Below, piece by piece: positions 38,473-51,300 of a DNA stretch of 64,000 nucleotides. The notes beneath the pieces are model-generated. The model saw only the letters and a list, made by a program, of their open reading frames with translations, was not told the origin of the DNA and ran no database searches. How positions within the stretch are numbered: position 1 is the stretch's first letter; every line of letters begins with the position of its first letter. A program made the translations under genes and the position numbers. Origin of the DNA: Bombus terrestris (Eukaryota > Arthropoda > Insecta > Hymenoptera > Apidae); NCBI RefSeq assembly GCF_910591885.1, contig NC_063271.1, positions 8,797,001 to 8,861,000 on the forward strand. The letters are read 5' to 3'.

Positions 38473-39851
38473 TGTATTTTTCCAATTTCGAAAATATTGT
38501 TGTGCTTATGAAGGATCAGCGTTCTTTTAAAGAGGCGGGTTCACAGGTTTGATCTATATATGGATGAATCAGCGCAAGGATGGTTTCCATGGAAATATTT
38601 AACCTATTAAGAAACGGTTTATTTTAATTCATTCGTAATAAGGAAATTATATACTAAGCATAAGACATTACCTGTAGCGGAATAAATCATATACTCTATA
38701 TTAATGATTAAATAGATTATTTCTAAAGAAATTGAAAAAAGAGCAAATGATTTAAATATAAACCTAGCGCTCACATATATTAACTCTTAAGGTATCACAA
38801 TAAATTTACTCTGTCTCACAGCTGGTACGGTAGGGATCGTTAAGAATTGAAAGCTATGGATATCTAACGGTGAAATGGAGAAATCTGTAAAATTCCAATT
38901 AATTAAAAAAATGTATATACAGTATTTCTATTTATTCTAATCATGATTTTCATTTTTATTAATAATAATTTATTATCCATCAAGTATAATTATTTACTAA
39001 AAGATAATTTAAATATAACTCATATAAATTATATACTGGGAATATTTAGATTTATGTACATGTATATAATTATTAATCGTATATATGTATTGTATATAAT
39101 TATTGTATATTGTATATATGTATGTATGTAATTGTATATTGTAATTGTGTGTGTATGTGTGTGTGTGTATATATATGTACAAAATATTCAAAATAAAATA
39201 GTTATTCGAATATTTCAAAGGTAATACAACTCTTTATTCTAATTCATTAGTTGTTTCCGTAAGAGTATCAATTTGTATATATTAATATGTACATACATAT
39301 ATGTATGAGTCTGTATTATATGTATCTTTAATGGCAAAAAGTGATGTTATTTGTCTTTTTAGTTACCTCACCTTGCATCAGATGGACTCACAGTTTTCGT
39401 TTAAGAATCCAGCCATAGAATTCAAAGGTGGAGATGCAACGTGGTAACTGCGTTTCTCATCTAACTGAAATCTGTAGTCACAGAGAATGTCGATGTTTTT
39501 GCCTTATTTTTTGATTTGCCGCGTATGCAACGCCGTGACACAATGGCGGCTTCCGTTATAAGCACGTACTTTTTGTCGATCGTTTTCATTAAAATGTAAA
39601 GAACTGTCGAAAGAATAATCTTTTCGGCAGGTTTTAGGTGTCTAAAATGACATAGCGATATCGAAACTGTAAGGTATTTGCGGAGAGGATTGCTGGATGT
39701 ATTAATACGCGTTACCGAGGTACGGATTACTTTTGATCAATAACAAAATTATCAGAAACTTTGAATGAGAAATCAAATACAAAGTGTTTGCCTTGTTCGT
39801 TTAAAAAATTGCTTTCACATTTTTCAGAAAGAGAAAAACGCTCGCGGCAAA
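38473..39851. promoter_or_regulatory. divergent upstream region of tektin-1 and Bre1
   Basis: 1.4 kb between divergent starts. The left and middle parts are AT-rich and include a microsatellite. The right part (about 39470-39720) has more GC and contains CAATGGCGGCTTCCG, a YY1/Pho-like site typical of housekeeping starts, so the Bre1 transcription start is probably near 39540-39720. A candidate 5'-UTR exon end or intron lies just before the Bre1 ATG (TTTTTCAG at 39822-39829). Confidence 0.4.
39050..39182. repeat. TGTATA / TG microsatellite
   Basis: A run of ATGTATAT, TGTATAT and a nearly pure TG tract (about 39143-39168) lies in the intergenic DNA between tektin-1 and Bre1. Simple sequence; probably polymorphic in length. 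Confidence 0.75.
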
Positions 39852-42800
39852 ATGTCAAAGAGACCTCCGGATAGTGGGGATTCGGGTTCCCAACCACCTA
39901 TTAAAAAAGTTCAATTCGAACCGATTTTAATCGGGCCTATTTCAACCCTCGAAGAAATGGACATGAAAGTTTTACAGTTTCAAAATAAAAAATTGGCCCA
40001 GGTTAGTATTCAAATCATACTTTGACAAAGGTATTTATAAAACGTCAATAATCGAAAAAAATATTACCTATAAAATATAATCTTTTGACCTATTAATTTA
40101 TTCATAATTAATAATACATTGTTTTTCCATAATTAATATTATATGGTATTTTATGATTGTCCGTTGTAAATGTAGATATTATTATGAAAAAATTTTCTTT
40201 AATGTAAAATGTTAATTTATTATATAAGCATATGATCTAGTTTTGCTATATTGTTAGTATTTATTGTATCTTATGTTGAATCAATGGACACAGACAGTAT
40301 ATTATATTTAGACATGTTATGATATTTCAATATTCTATTGTTGTTTGTTAGTTGAAATTGATCTTTTCTAGTTAGTTACTTTTTTCATATAGTCCTTTCA
40401 CTATAAGATAGAAAATGATTTTGTAGAGACTAGAGCAGCGTCATAGAGTAGAGGCTGAATTAAGGCAACGAATTGAACAGTTGGAAAAACGACAAATGCA
40501 AGATGATGCAGTGCTTAATGTTGTCAATCGTTATTGGAATCAATTGAATGAAGATATACGTGTATTACTTCAGAGATTTGATGCTGAAACAGCTGATGAA
40601 TCTGAAAATAAAAGTAAACAGCTATAATGAACTGATCTATTAAATGTTTAGACAAATGTTTTAATGACTTTTAATGAATTATAGATGAAAGTGAAGCTAC
40701 AACATCATTTCTCATGCAGCTTTCTTCATGGGACAAAGAAGAGTTAGATGATAAATTAGCAAATCGTGTTCAAGTGTCCAAACGTGCAGTTTCAAAAGTA
40801 GTACAAGCATTTGACCGTCTTTCTCAAAGAAATGAAAAGATTACTCTTGCACTTAAAGGAGAATTTGATGGAGGTATTTAATTCTAATGTATGAAAAAGA
40901 AAATAATATATCAAATAAAAAATAACAATGTTATTATATTTCAGACGAAGCACCCAATATTGATGAAGTTGTGCGTAGAGCAAATTCGGAGATACAAATG
41001 GAAAATAGGAACCTTCAAGCAATAAATATACAACTTCATGAAAAATATCACACTATTTCATTGAAGGTAAATTAAGCTTATTTATATTGATAAATTACAT
41101 TTTATTGTGTATTAATAAGTATATCTTTTTATAGATGTCAGAACTGCAAGATACCATAACAGGGAAAGATACACTTGCCGCAGAGCTTCGTAACCAGGTA
41201 GATGATCTTCAGTACGAACTGAATAAAGTGAGAGCGCGTAATGATAAATTAGAACATCACCTTGGAGAAGCAATTGAGAAACTAAAAGCGTTTCAACAAA
41301 TACACGGTACAGATGAAAAAGGAAGTAATAAACCCAATACTTTAGTTGCTTCAAGTGTGTCACAGACAAAGGTATAATATTCTGCTGTCTATTACTTTTT
41401 ATTTAAAATTAATGTATATATTTAATTCTGTTTTGTATCATATAGCTTGAAGATTTACAAAGGGAATTGGAAGAAACCAGAGAATTAGCTAATAACAGAT
41501 TACAAGAACTGGATAAACTACATCAACAGCATCGAGACGCATTGAAAGAAGTAGAAAAATTAAAAATGGATGTGAGTTCTTTGGTTTTTGTACACACGTT
41601 TATGGTGTCCAATATAGAATGTAAATTAATGTCTTGTGCAATAAATACCCATGTAGTACTTGCTTTCACTGATTTCTTGTGTTTTACTTCTTTACATTTG
41701 AATAAAGTACACGTAAGAAAAATTGGGTGGAAGCCTATTTGATATTATGATCAAATGTTGTTTTCACTTCGAAAATATCTTATATTTGCAGATACGACAA
41801 CTTCCAGAATCGGTAATTGTTGAGACGACTGAATACAAATGTTTACAGTCGCAATTTTCTGTGTTATATAATGAATCAATGCAATTGAAAACACAATTAG
41901 ATGATGCTCGTCAGCAACTGCAATCCAGTAAAAACGCTCACTTACGGCATATTGAAATGATGGAGGCAAGTGCATTTTATTTTATTTATTTTTCTTCTTC
42001 CATTATAAAATTATATAAAAATAATATTTATTTGTTAATATTTTTAGAGCGAAGAGTTGATGGCACAAAAAAAACTACGTGGAGAATGCATACAATTGGA
42101 AGATGTTTTGGCTCAATTACGAAAGGAATATGAAATGTTAAGAATTGAATTTGAACAAAATTTAGCTGCAAACGAGCAAACAGGACCGATAAATCGAGAA
42201 ATGAGACATTTGATCACATCTTTGCAAAATCACAATCAACAGCTTAAAGGCGAGGTTCATCGTTATAAACGGAAGTACAAAGAAGCTTCATCAGAAATAC
42301 CAAAAGTATGTATATCATTGATTTCAAATTATTTAAGGAAAATGTATTAACAAAAGAATAAAAGTATTTACAGTTGACATCCATGTTTTGTTGTAGCTGA
42401 AGAAAGAAATTGAGGAACTAACGACGAAGTTGGGCCAACAAACATCCCAGGAGAACAAAGAAGGGAATAATTCAGATGGCAGTGGAAAAGAAGAAGATGC
42501 ATCGAATTCTCTTCCAGGTTCTACACAGGTAAAATAAATCCTTTAAAGGAATTTATATTTCCAAAGTGCATTATAAGAATAAATTTCTGGGAGTTAGATA
42601 GCTTTTATGTTAATATAGATAAAGGAAGAGAGTGGAGTTTCAATAAAAAGAGAATCTGGAGAAGAAGAAGTAGAAACTATTGAAGTTGGAGAAGGAGAAG
42701 GAAACAAAGGTACTCCAGATTCTTTGACATTAACGTCTCCAACTCTAAAGAAAGAAAAAGATATTAAACGTGAAAAAGATATAAAGAAGGAAGCTGTCAA

Positions 42801-44341
42801 AACCGAACATCGCGATCCTGTTCATCGTGCCAAAGACACAAAAGTAGCGGAATCAGAACTTGTTAGAGATCTGAAAGCGCAACTAAAGTATGTCATATGT
42901 CATATACTATTTTAAATTAATCACTATCATAATTTACATTTGATCATTCTAATTACAGAAAGGCTGTGAATGAAATGAAAGAAATGAAATTATTATTAGA
43001 TATGTACAAAGGTGTTGGAAAAGAACAAAGAGATAAAGTGCAATTAATGGCAGCTGAACGGAAAACGAGAGCGGAATTAGATGAATTACGCCAACAGATA
43101 AAGAAAATTCAGGTATTTGTGCAAGTAGACTTTTAATTGTAAATTTGTTATCTTTTTTAAAATTTTATGAATAAGTTCATTTTTTCAGGAAAGTAAGAGA
43201 GAAGAGCGTAAAAAGTTGGCAGATGAAGATGCACAAATAAAGATTAAGAAATTAGAAGAACAAGCATACACTCTTCAGCGTCAAGTTGCTTCTCAAAAGC
43301 AGGTAACTTTATATATTTGATAAATTCTATAAAATACGAATTTTATTTAAAACTGTTGAACTATCGGTAATGCTAAACAGAATTGTGTGTGGTTTCAGGA
43401 GGAGGAGGCTCTTTTGAACGAAATGGAGGTAACTGGGCAAGCTTTTGAAGACATGCAAGAACAGAATTCTAGGCTAATTCAACAGTTACGTGAAAAAGAT
43501 GATGCAAATTTTAAACTTATGACAGAAAGAATTAAAAGTAATCAATTACATAAATTAGCTAGAGAGGAAAAAGATGTTTTAAAAGAACAAGTTTCTACAT
43601 TAACAACTCAAGTCGAAGCTGCTAATGTCGTCGTTCGTAAATTAGAAGAGAAGGAGCGCCTTTTACAAAATTCCCTTGCTACTGTTGAAAAAGAATTGGC
43701 TTTGAGGCAACAGGCAATGGAAATGCATAAAAGAAAAGCTATCGAAAGTGCCCAGTCTGCAGCTGATTTAAAACTTCATCTTGGTAAGAAATTTATTTAA
43801 TGATACTTGTAATTGTTTTATAAAAATATCTTTCATATACTTTAAATGTTATGTAGAAAAATATCATTCCCAAATGAAAGAAGCACAACAAGTTGTAGCT
43901 GAAAAAACTAGTTCTTTGGAGGCAGAAGCATATAAAACAAAAAGATTACAGGTAATATTAACGCCTCAAATAATATATTTTATATATTTCATAGGAAATG
44001 TTACAGGATGAAAATTATTTTATTCAAATTATTGCTAACGCTGCTATATCTCATTATAGGAAGAAATAGCTCAATTGAGACGTAAAGTTGAAAGAATGAA
44101 GAAAATAGAACTTGCTGAAACATTGGATGAAGTAATGGCTGAGGAGCTTCGAGAATATAAGGAAACACTTACTTGTCCTTCTTGTAAAGTTAAACGTAAA
44201 GATGCGGTTCTAACAAAATGTTTTCACGTATTTTGTTGGGATTGTTTACGTACACGATATGAGACTAGGCAACGAAAATGTCCAAAATGTAATTGCGCTT
44301 TTGGAGCTAATGATTATCATCGTTTATATTTATCCACATGA
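39852..44341 (+). CDS. Bre1: E3 ubiquitin-protein ligase Bre1 (RNF20/RNF40)
   Basis: RING E3 ligase that monoubiquitinates histone H2B with Rad6, needed for H3K4/H3K79 methylation and transcription elongation. Fifteen exons (39852-40001, 40427-40613, 40685-40873, 40945-41066, 41135-41371, 41446-41571, 41792-41965, 42048-42305, 42397-42528, 42619-42887, 42959-43112, 43189-43302, 43399-43783, 43857-43951, 44060-44341) sum to 2874 nt, 957 residues. The start MSKRPPDSGDSGSQPPIKKV is typical. The body is long coiled coil broken by an acidic/Lys-rich insert in exon 10 with a KEKDIKREKDIKKE repeat. The C-terminal C3HC4 RING has all ligands: CPSCKVKRKDAVLTKCFHVF, CWDCL and CPKCNCAFG. The protein ends HRLYLST. 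The intron after exon 7 has a GC donor. Confidence 0.96.
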
Positions 44342-47300
44342 AGAAGAAAAGCTTAAATTATTAAGATTCATGTGACTCTCAGCTGAATTGTGTAAATCTT
44401 TCTTACTCCTACGATGTGCACCTTTTCTTATATTTTTTATTTATTGTCGTGATCATTGGTAAATGAAAAATACAGTTGCACATTTCTTGTAAAGAAAGGA
44501 GGCTGAAAAACCAAATTCTGTAAAAAAATGCCTACTATTTCTTCAAATGTAATGTAAAAAATAATACTGCATTTTTAATCTATTTTGTGATGATTTCACT
44601 GAATAAGATATTATTTTCATAAATTTTATGTAAGATCAAATCTTACAAAATGTATTTTGGTTTCTTTTGTTTTTCTTTCTTTTGGTAGTAACATAATGGA
44701 TAAGATATTGGAATACTGAAATGTACGATAATTTTAGATATAAAATTTGGCGCTTGTATGAAATTTATTCATAAAGTTAGAAAATTTGAATTGAAGAGTA
44801 GATTCAATTTTATGAATGGTTCGAAATAGCAGGTATATTGTAATATATTATAAATAGACATTTAAAGTATCGTAATTTCATAAAGAAATGAAAACATTTG
44901 TTTGACAATTATTATTTTATAAAAAGTCCTTATTTAAAATACTAAAGGACATTTAGCTTTGTAAGAATCACTTGATAGTATCCTTTTCTCGAGAAATTGA
45001 AATATTAGTGAACTAGAGACATAATTTATTATGATAAAAATATATGTAAAAAGTAGAAAAAATGCTTAATTTAGAAATCTCTACTTATTCAATTGAAATG
45101 TTCTTTTAGATTTTGCCTAGTATAATATTATCTTTCTATTTTTGTTAATAAATATCTCAGTTCTATGAAGCAAATAAATATGAATATATTCCTATTATAT
45201 ATTACATATTACTATATACATAAATGACGATTTGATAAAAAAGTAAGATTAAATGCATTACAAATGATGTAAAAATAGAATAATAATCGTCGTTCAATGA
45301 TATAATTTACAATATTTTGTAAACAAAGACTAAAAGATGTATATCAATAGCTTAAAGCATAAATAGAAGAGAAAATAGCTTTTAAATCAAATTTTTAATG
45401 ATTTATAATAATTCATTGTATCATGTTTTTAAAAGAAATTAACAAATGTATCAACTTATATACCTAGTAAAGGATGTTTCCTGACTTACATAGAAGTTTG
45501 TTGTTATCTTAATTTGATCTTAATTAAAATTTTCTTTCATGATACTAACATATAATTACCTCTTTTGTTAGAATATTGATAATAATACTAATAAATATCT
45601 AACAAAAATTTGTTAATGCACATTTTGATATTCATATACTTAATTATGAAATATATAACTGTGTTAACAATGTTTGAAAACTTAAAAAAGCAATTTTATA
45701 TTATGTATGTATATTTTCACAAATTTCTACAAACAAGGTTTTATTATATGTTGATATGGTAAAAGGAAAGTTATCATTTCATTTATATAAGATTATTACA
45801 ATAAATTTTGTATCTATAGTAAATTGTATAACACTTCATCATCTTTTTAATGACATGCTTGTGAAGAAGCAACGAATTAATAAAGTCTCATTGATAATCC
45901 ATGAACATTCTTTAACTATAAATGTAGAAATTATTTCAAACAAAACAGAACATTAAATGTGAAAATAAATTATTATAAATCAATTGTATACATATATTAG
46001 GGTTCAATATACACAGACACTGTCTTTTGCAAATCATTATCACAATCTTGAAAATTAAATTTCATAAAGAAGTTCAAGTTAGCTGCAATATTTGTCAAGA
46101 TTATTGCACATGCAATAGTTGTTCAATCAGGAATTTTTCAACTTTAGAAATGTTGAGAAACGTAGCATATTGAATTAAAGTTTTATGAGAAATTGAATTT
46201 AATCCTTACAATATTATTTTAGATTCGCATAAACGAACATTTTATTAAAATATGACACCCGATGAAAAAAACGAGCTACTTATAAATAACATTTTGTTTG
46301 CAATTTTGTAAACCGTCTTGTATACATATATTTATTGCAATATAACAATAATACAATAAATTCAATATTGTAAATTTATTTATCCGAAGCGAGGGACCTA
46401 ACGTCCTTTTACAGAGTTAATTATTATCATTATCGTCGGCAATCATTAGTAAACAAATCATCTAAATACCTTATTAAAAGAGACTCGCTATTGTTAAAAG
46501 GTAATCGGAAATTTTTTGATACACTTTGCACTCATGAAATATATGACGAACACTTTTTATTATATGCAAGTTTTCTGTCCGACAAAAAGCATATAGTTAT
46601 GTACGTGTACCTACGTATACGTGTATATATGTATGTAAAAACTTGTAATGTAAATATGAATGGAGGACAAATACATTTCGTATTAATTATTTCATAATAG
46701 AATTCGTGCTATCTATGGTAATAATCAAAAAATCTTCTTCAGCTAGTCTTCCCTGTGAAACGTAAGATATAATTAGTTTATACATAAAACCTTAAATAGA
46801 ATCAGAGCCAATAATTAATTTAATCGAAAACTACCGTTTTTTAAATTGTATAAAAAGATTATATAAATTTACCTCCCGTTTAATAAATTTTTTTTTGTAA
46901 AAATTAACTGCAAGGCGCTACAATAAACGACACCAGTCGTTTGTCGAATTGTTCATGTTAGTACAATACTTATTTCATTTTTCTCCCCAGAATTCCTAGT
47001 GTTATTATAATCAAGTCGTTTGTATAAAAAATTCCTGGTTTATAAGCAAATAATTTCTAATAGTTTCACAAGATAGTAATAAATACATGAAATTTATTAG
47101 GTATAAATACGAAATTGTTTTAGGAAGAAAAAAATATGCCACTGCCGAATGGGGAGAGACAAAAATGAAAAAAAAAAAATAGAAAAATGAGAAGCATAAA
47201 CTCCGTGTAATCGTCACAATTCTACTCATCCAAATATTTATGCTCCGAAACAAGCAGTCGTATCAGTTTATACAGAATTTATCGATAATCGAAACATCTG

Positions 47301-47964
47301 CGATATTTTCGTTATTAACGTTCGCAATACGTTCTAACGTACGCTCTACGAAAAATAAAGATTTATTCAATGGAAATAGTACTTATCCTATTACTCTGCT
47401 AATTAGTACATAACAAACACTATTAATTAGATCGAATGTACATCGCTATAAGTTACTCTAAAATTATATACTAAACAACAGTATGGATCGATTTCGAGAA
47501 GCAAGAATCTTCTCAAGAATATTTCGTGTGTATTTTTCGGGCCTTCTTGTATTTTCTTCTTTTTTTCTTTATATCTGTTTTGTTTATAGTTTTAAAAAAC
47601 ATGAAACGCTTGAAGAAGGACACTTTGTAAATGTTTAACTGATCATCTTTTTATTTGTGAAAAAGCTTCCATTTAACCAATCGATTACATTTACTTTACA
47701 CAACAAATATTGTAGTTTCGCAAAGTCAACCGTTCATCGACAGGGTGTATTCGACGTGTAGTTTTCTTCTCTTTTTTTTCTTTTACTCATGATAATAGCA
47801 TTATTTTTTTTCTTTAATAATTGTACCTATATATGAGTCTCTTTCTCTCTTAATGTCTTGTGTGTGAGTGCATCTATTAAAAAGCGCGAAATCCTTATCC
47901 GATGACCGGTCGCGCGCGTGAGTGCATGAGTGCGTGCATGCATGTATGATTGTGTATGTAAATA

Positions 47965-48196
47965 CACTGGTGTGCAAAAGATTTCAGCCGGAATAAGAAA
48001 ATTTCTAACATTATATTCGAAAGGTGATGTCTAAAAGAATTTGAAGTAATATTGTAATATATATGTTAAATAATATTTTCAATAATACACAAACACTGTT
48101 ATATAATTGTATAATATTACTTAAAATTCCTTAAAATACTTCTTTTGAGATATAAAGTGAAAGGTTTATCTGGCCGGACGCTTTTGCACGCCACTG
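47965..48196. mobile_element. Tc1-like MITE, 232 bp
   Basis: The left end CACTGGTGTGCAAAAG and the inverted right end CAGTGGCGTGCAAAAG match at 14 of 16 positions, and both continue toward GCCGG (CAGCCGG / GTCCGGCC). A TA lies on each side (47963-47964 and 48197-48198), the Tc1/mariner target. There is no transposase in the AT-rich interior, so it is non-autonomous. Confidence 0.8.
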
Positions 48197-48895
48197 TATG
48201 TATGTATGTGTTGCAAGAGTTTTTCCTTCTTTTGTTTCCACTCTTTCGTTGAAACGAAAGTCGGTCGAACAATGGCCTACGTGTAGTGTCTCGATGCGAA
48301 TATATGTATATATTATCTCTAAAAAATCAGATGTAACCGATGACGATCGATTTTATGTTTGATTTACAAGCATCAAGTTCGACTATGCTTGTGATTGTTT
48401 GCGATGTCTCTCTATATACATTTCATTAGCTATGCTGCAAATAAATGTAAAGACGAGAAATCTTTAAATGGCAACGATAAAAGTTACTCGGGACGAGTAA
48501 AGTTCAAGAAGAACTTCAAATTAATTTAATGATATAAGATATTATTATAATATCAATATCTTATAAATGAATTTAAGTGTTTGCACTAAAAGCAAATTAT
48601 GAATTCTACATTTTTATATTAATTCTTCGATTTAATTCTCCATAATAATTGATAATAACTGATTTCTATATTTGAAAGAAACTTCGAAATCTAGTTTTAA
48701 TAATGATATCACCTATTTGTAACAATAAAATTGTTCTTATAGAGAAATTTGAAGTCTTTTTATTTTAAATTAGAAGTATTTTTATTTTATGCTTTATTTA
48801 TGATTAAATCGAATAATTCGCGAATTAGTCTAATAAAATTTGAGATAATCTAAGGATCAATGGTCACATTCTCATTGCAAACTCTTTAATTACAT

Positions 48896-48967
48896 AAATA
48901 TAAATATATATCATTAATATATATATATACATATATAATTTATTATATGTATATATACATATATATC
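48896..48967. repeat. TA-rich palindromic microsatellite
   Basis: Alternating ATATAT and ATACAT/ATGTAT units in palindromic order. Simple-sequence DNA in the gene-poor region; a similar run lies at about 49225-49300. Confidence 0.6.
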
Positions 48968-50404
48968 GATCGATGTGAAAAGCTCGACAAATATGAACGA
49001 GTCGTAACAGGAAAAGCCAAAAAGTGGCGATTAATATGAGCAGAGAAGATATAATGTAGTTACGGCTACAGACAAAAAGAAATAAAAATCGCTTAGCGTG
49101 AATGCAAGTTATGTTCTATTTCTTAATGTAGCAACAGTACTTGTGTTTAGGAATGTTTTATAATATTCCCGTATCTCGTAATCGTGATATACTTAAAACA
49201 TAATCGGTGTTGTTAAAAAACGGCATACATATATGTATATATAATGTTTTATATAAATATATAAATATACGTGTATTTATATATTTATATATATATAATG
49301 TCCATAAAATTATCTGCAGTTTTTCCTTTCATTCAAGTTAATTCCATAATTGACTAAATTGTATATTGATGTAGTATTAGCTAGAACAAGAATTGTGCGT
49401 ACACAATCTCTTATAAATGCGCGTACGCCCAACGCACGTTTCCTCTTCATTTTACATTTCCTATAGATGTAAGAATCCTTCTTACACTGAATTTTATTTA
49501 CAAAAATCAATACCCTCTTACACAATGAAATTTTTATTTTTCGTCTACCTATGCACTATAATCTACAAAATATTTCATTCAGTCCTCCAAACGGTATTCA
49601 TACTGTTCCTTCCGTTCAATATTTTAAAGTTTTTTTTAATCACGGAAGATCGAGTGTACGCACATAGATATCTAAAAAAATTTTTTCTCTGATGGGACAT
49701 CTTGAGAGCACATATTTTTTTTCTAACATTTCAACTAATTTTTTTTTAAGCTTTTCTTTTTTACCTTTCAAATGAATTATTCTTGACACGTACCAGGCTC
49801 TCTTGATTATGCTTGAAAACTGATCATATAAAACAAGATATCTAGCCCTTTTTAGTTCTACTTATGAAATTCACTTCTAACAAGAGTTTAATTTAATGTA
49901 GCTTTACATAATGCAATAAAAAATTCTTGTTTTTTTAGGTTTTGCTCTTTTCTCAGTATCAACTCGTTTTGTTCAGACTCTCATTTATTCAATATTTGCA
50001 TTTGCAGTAAAATAAAGTATTTTTTGAAAAACTAAAACCATTGGGAAATGAACAATTAAATTATAACGCTGAACAGAAAATTATATAAAGAGATATTTAT
50101 AAATAATTTTATAATAATGAAATTTTTTTAACAGAAATTGTTAAATCATTCATGGACTATTAAAAATTTCCTATAGTGTACTTTACTGAATTTAAGTTCC
50201 ATTATATTTCGATTGCTTCTGCCACAGAAGTTTCATATTAAATTATTATCGTCACATTCTACCGAGGCAAGATTAACAACCTATCATCTCTTTTCCTCGT
50301 TATTCAAAAGGCTTCGGTAAAAACCATAAACGAGCTGGAGAAGTATTTATAAATACGTACTACACACTACTTTATACGCTCAAATTAAATCGCCCGATTG
50401 TATA

Positions 50405-50677
50405 TTACGTAGCTTTTCTCGCTATAATAGCACCCTTTCTGAACAACGGTGCCATTCCTTTTAACAGTGCCCGAAATAATTGCGAGCAATCATAAATATC
50501 ATTAAAATGAATATACAGGTGTTTTCTTCCTACGTTTATCAATGTAGATAGGTAATTCATTGAATTCACTCCATTTAAAAAGAATTTAATATTGATCCTT
50601 GGATCCTTGTTCTCTTCCCTGTTAATATTTAATATTATATTTATAATAATGATAATAACGTTCCAATTCCACAGCAA
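50405..50677 (-). other. unassigned 90-codon open stretch
   Basis: The open frame has better codon-like composition and higher GC than its flanks over its last 70 codons (for example NYLSTLINVGRKHLYIHF and LFRALLKGMAPLF). The first 20 codons are low-complexity Ile/Asn. A plausible AG acceptor (TTAACAG) lies at about 50619, just where the better part begins, so it may be a terminal exon. I recognise no family. A small lineage-specific gene, a decayed exon or chance are all possible. Confidence 0.2.
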
Positions 50678-50960
50678 TATTAATTGTGAGACCTATTCGT
50701 AATATTCGTAGGAATCGAATAATAGACTATATTACAATATAATTTCAAAATTATGAATATTACAGTTTAAATAGTATTAGTACTGCTTTTTTTGCTGACA
50801 ATCGAATAAATCGTCCTCAGTTTCCCACTATTTACAGCTCAATTAATTTTACACATATGTCCATTTATCTCACGACATTACCTTCAGGAAGTCACTGTTT
50901 AATTCTGACGAACGTAACAATACGATACACCGGCACAAAAAAAATATGTAATTCTTTTTT

Positions 50961-51212
50961 TTAGCAATTAGGTCGATCGATGTATACCGTAAAAATACGT
51001 TTTCTTTCATTCACAGAATCGTTGAAGATCAAAATATGGTTTATATGGTAATCTTCAGAGTCAGCACATCCAAAGATAATATAAGGTCCTTTTATGTAAT
51101 TATTAGAATACTCTTGATATTTTAGAATGCAGAAATCGTCTCTGTCATTGTGATTTTCAATAGTATGTGGGAACACTAAAGAACAAATCACTTCTTCCAA
51201 TAAGAATAACAT
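50961..51212 (-). other. unassigned 83-codon open stretch
   Basis: Protein-like composition (GPYIIFGCADSEDYHINHIL) with a possible GT donor (ACG/GTATAC) near its end. It lies directly downstream of the ABCA gene on the same strand and upstream of the other unassigned open stretch. The phases do not join simply with the acceptor at 50619, so a two-exon gene is not demonstrated. It could lie in the ABCA 3' UTR. No family recognised. Confidence 0.2.
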
Positions 51213-51300
51213 TTTTTACACTTTTTGCACAACTTGAGCAGTTCCATGAGTATTTCACTATACAACACATGGGAATAAATACACTCATTTGTATGAGTCA

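Larger units (their letters stand above)
44342..51300. other. 7-kb gene-poor region between Bre1 and the ABCA gene
   Basis: Bre1 and the ABCA gene converge on this stretch. It contains the Bre1 3' UTR (AATAAA-type signals near 45147 and 45173) and, at the right end, that of the ABCA gene. A Tc1-like MITE sits at 47965-48196, and TA microsatellites lie near 48900-48970 and 49225-49300. Two short minus-strand open stretches (50405-50677, 50961-51212) are the only coding-like parts. Around 47880-47960 and 48180-48400 the DNA is richer in GC and TG/CG dinucleotides without an open frame. Long 3' UTRs or a non-coding RNA are possible, but nothing in the sequence proves either. Confidence 0.45.

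Noticed and set aside
39050..39182. Possible coding exon in the microsatellite upstream of Bre1
   Set aside because: The open frames on both strands there are Tyr/Ile/His repeats caused by TATG and TG simple sequence.
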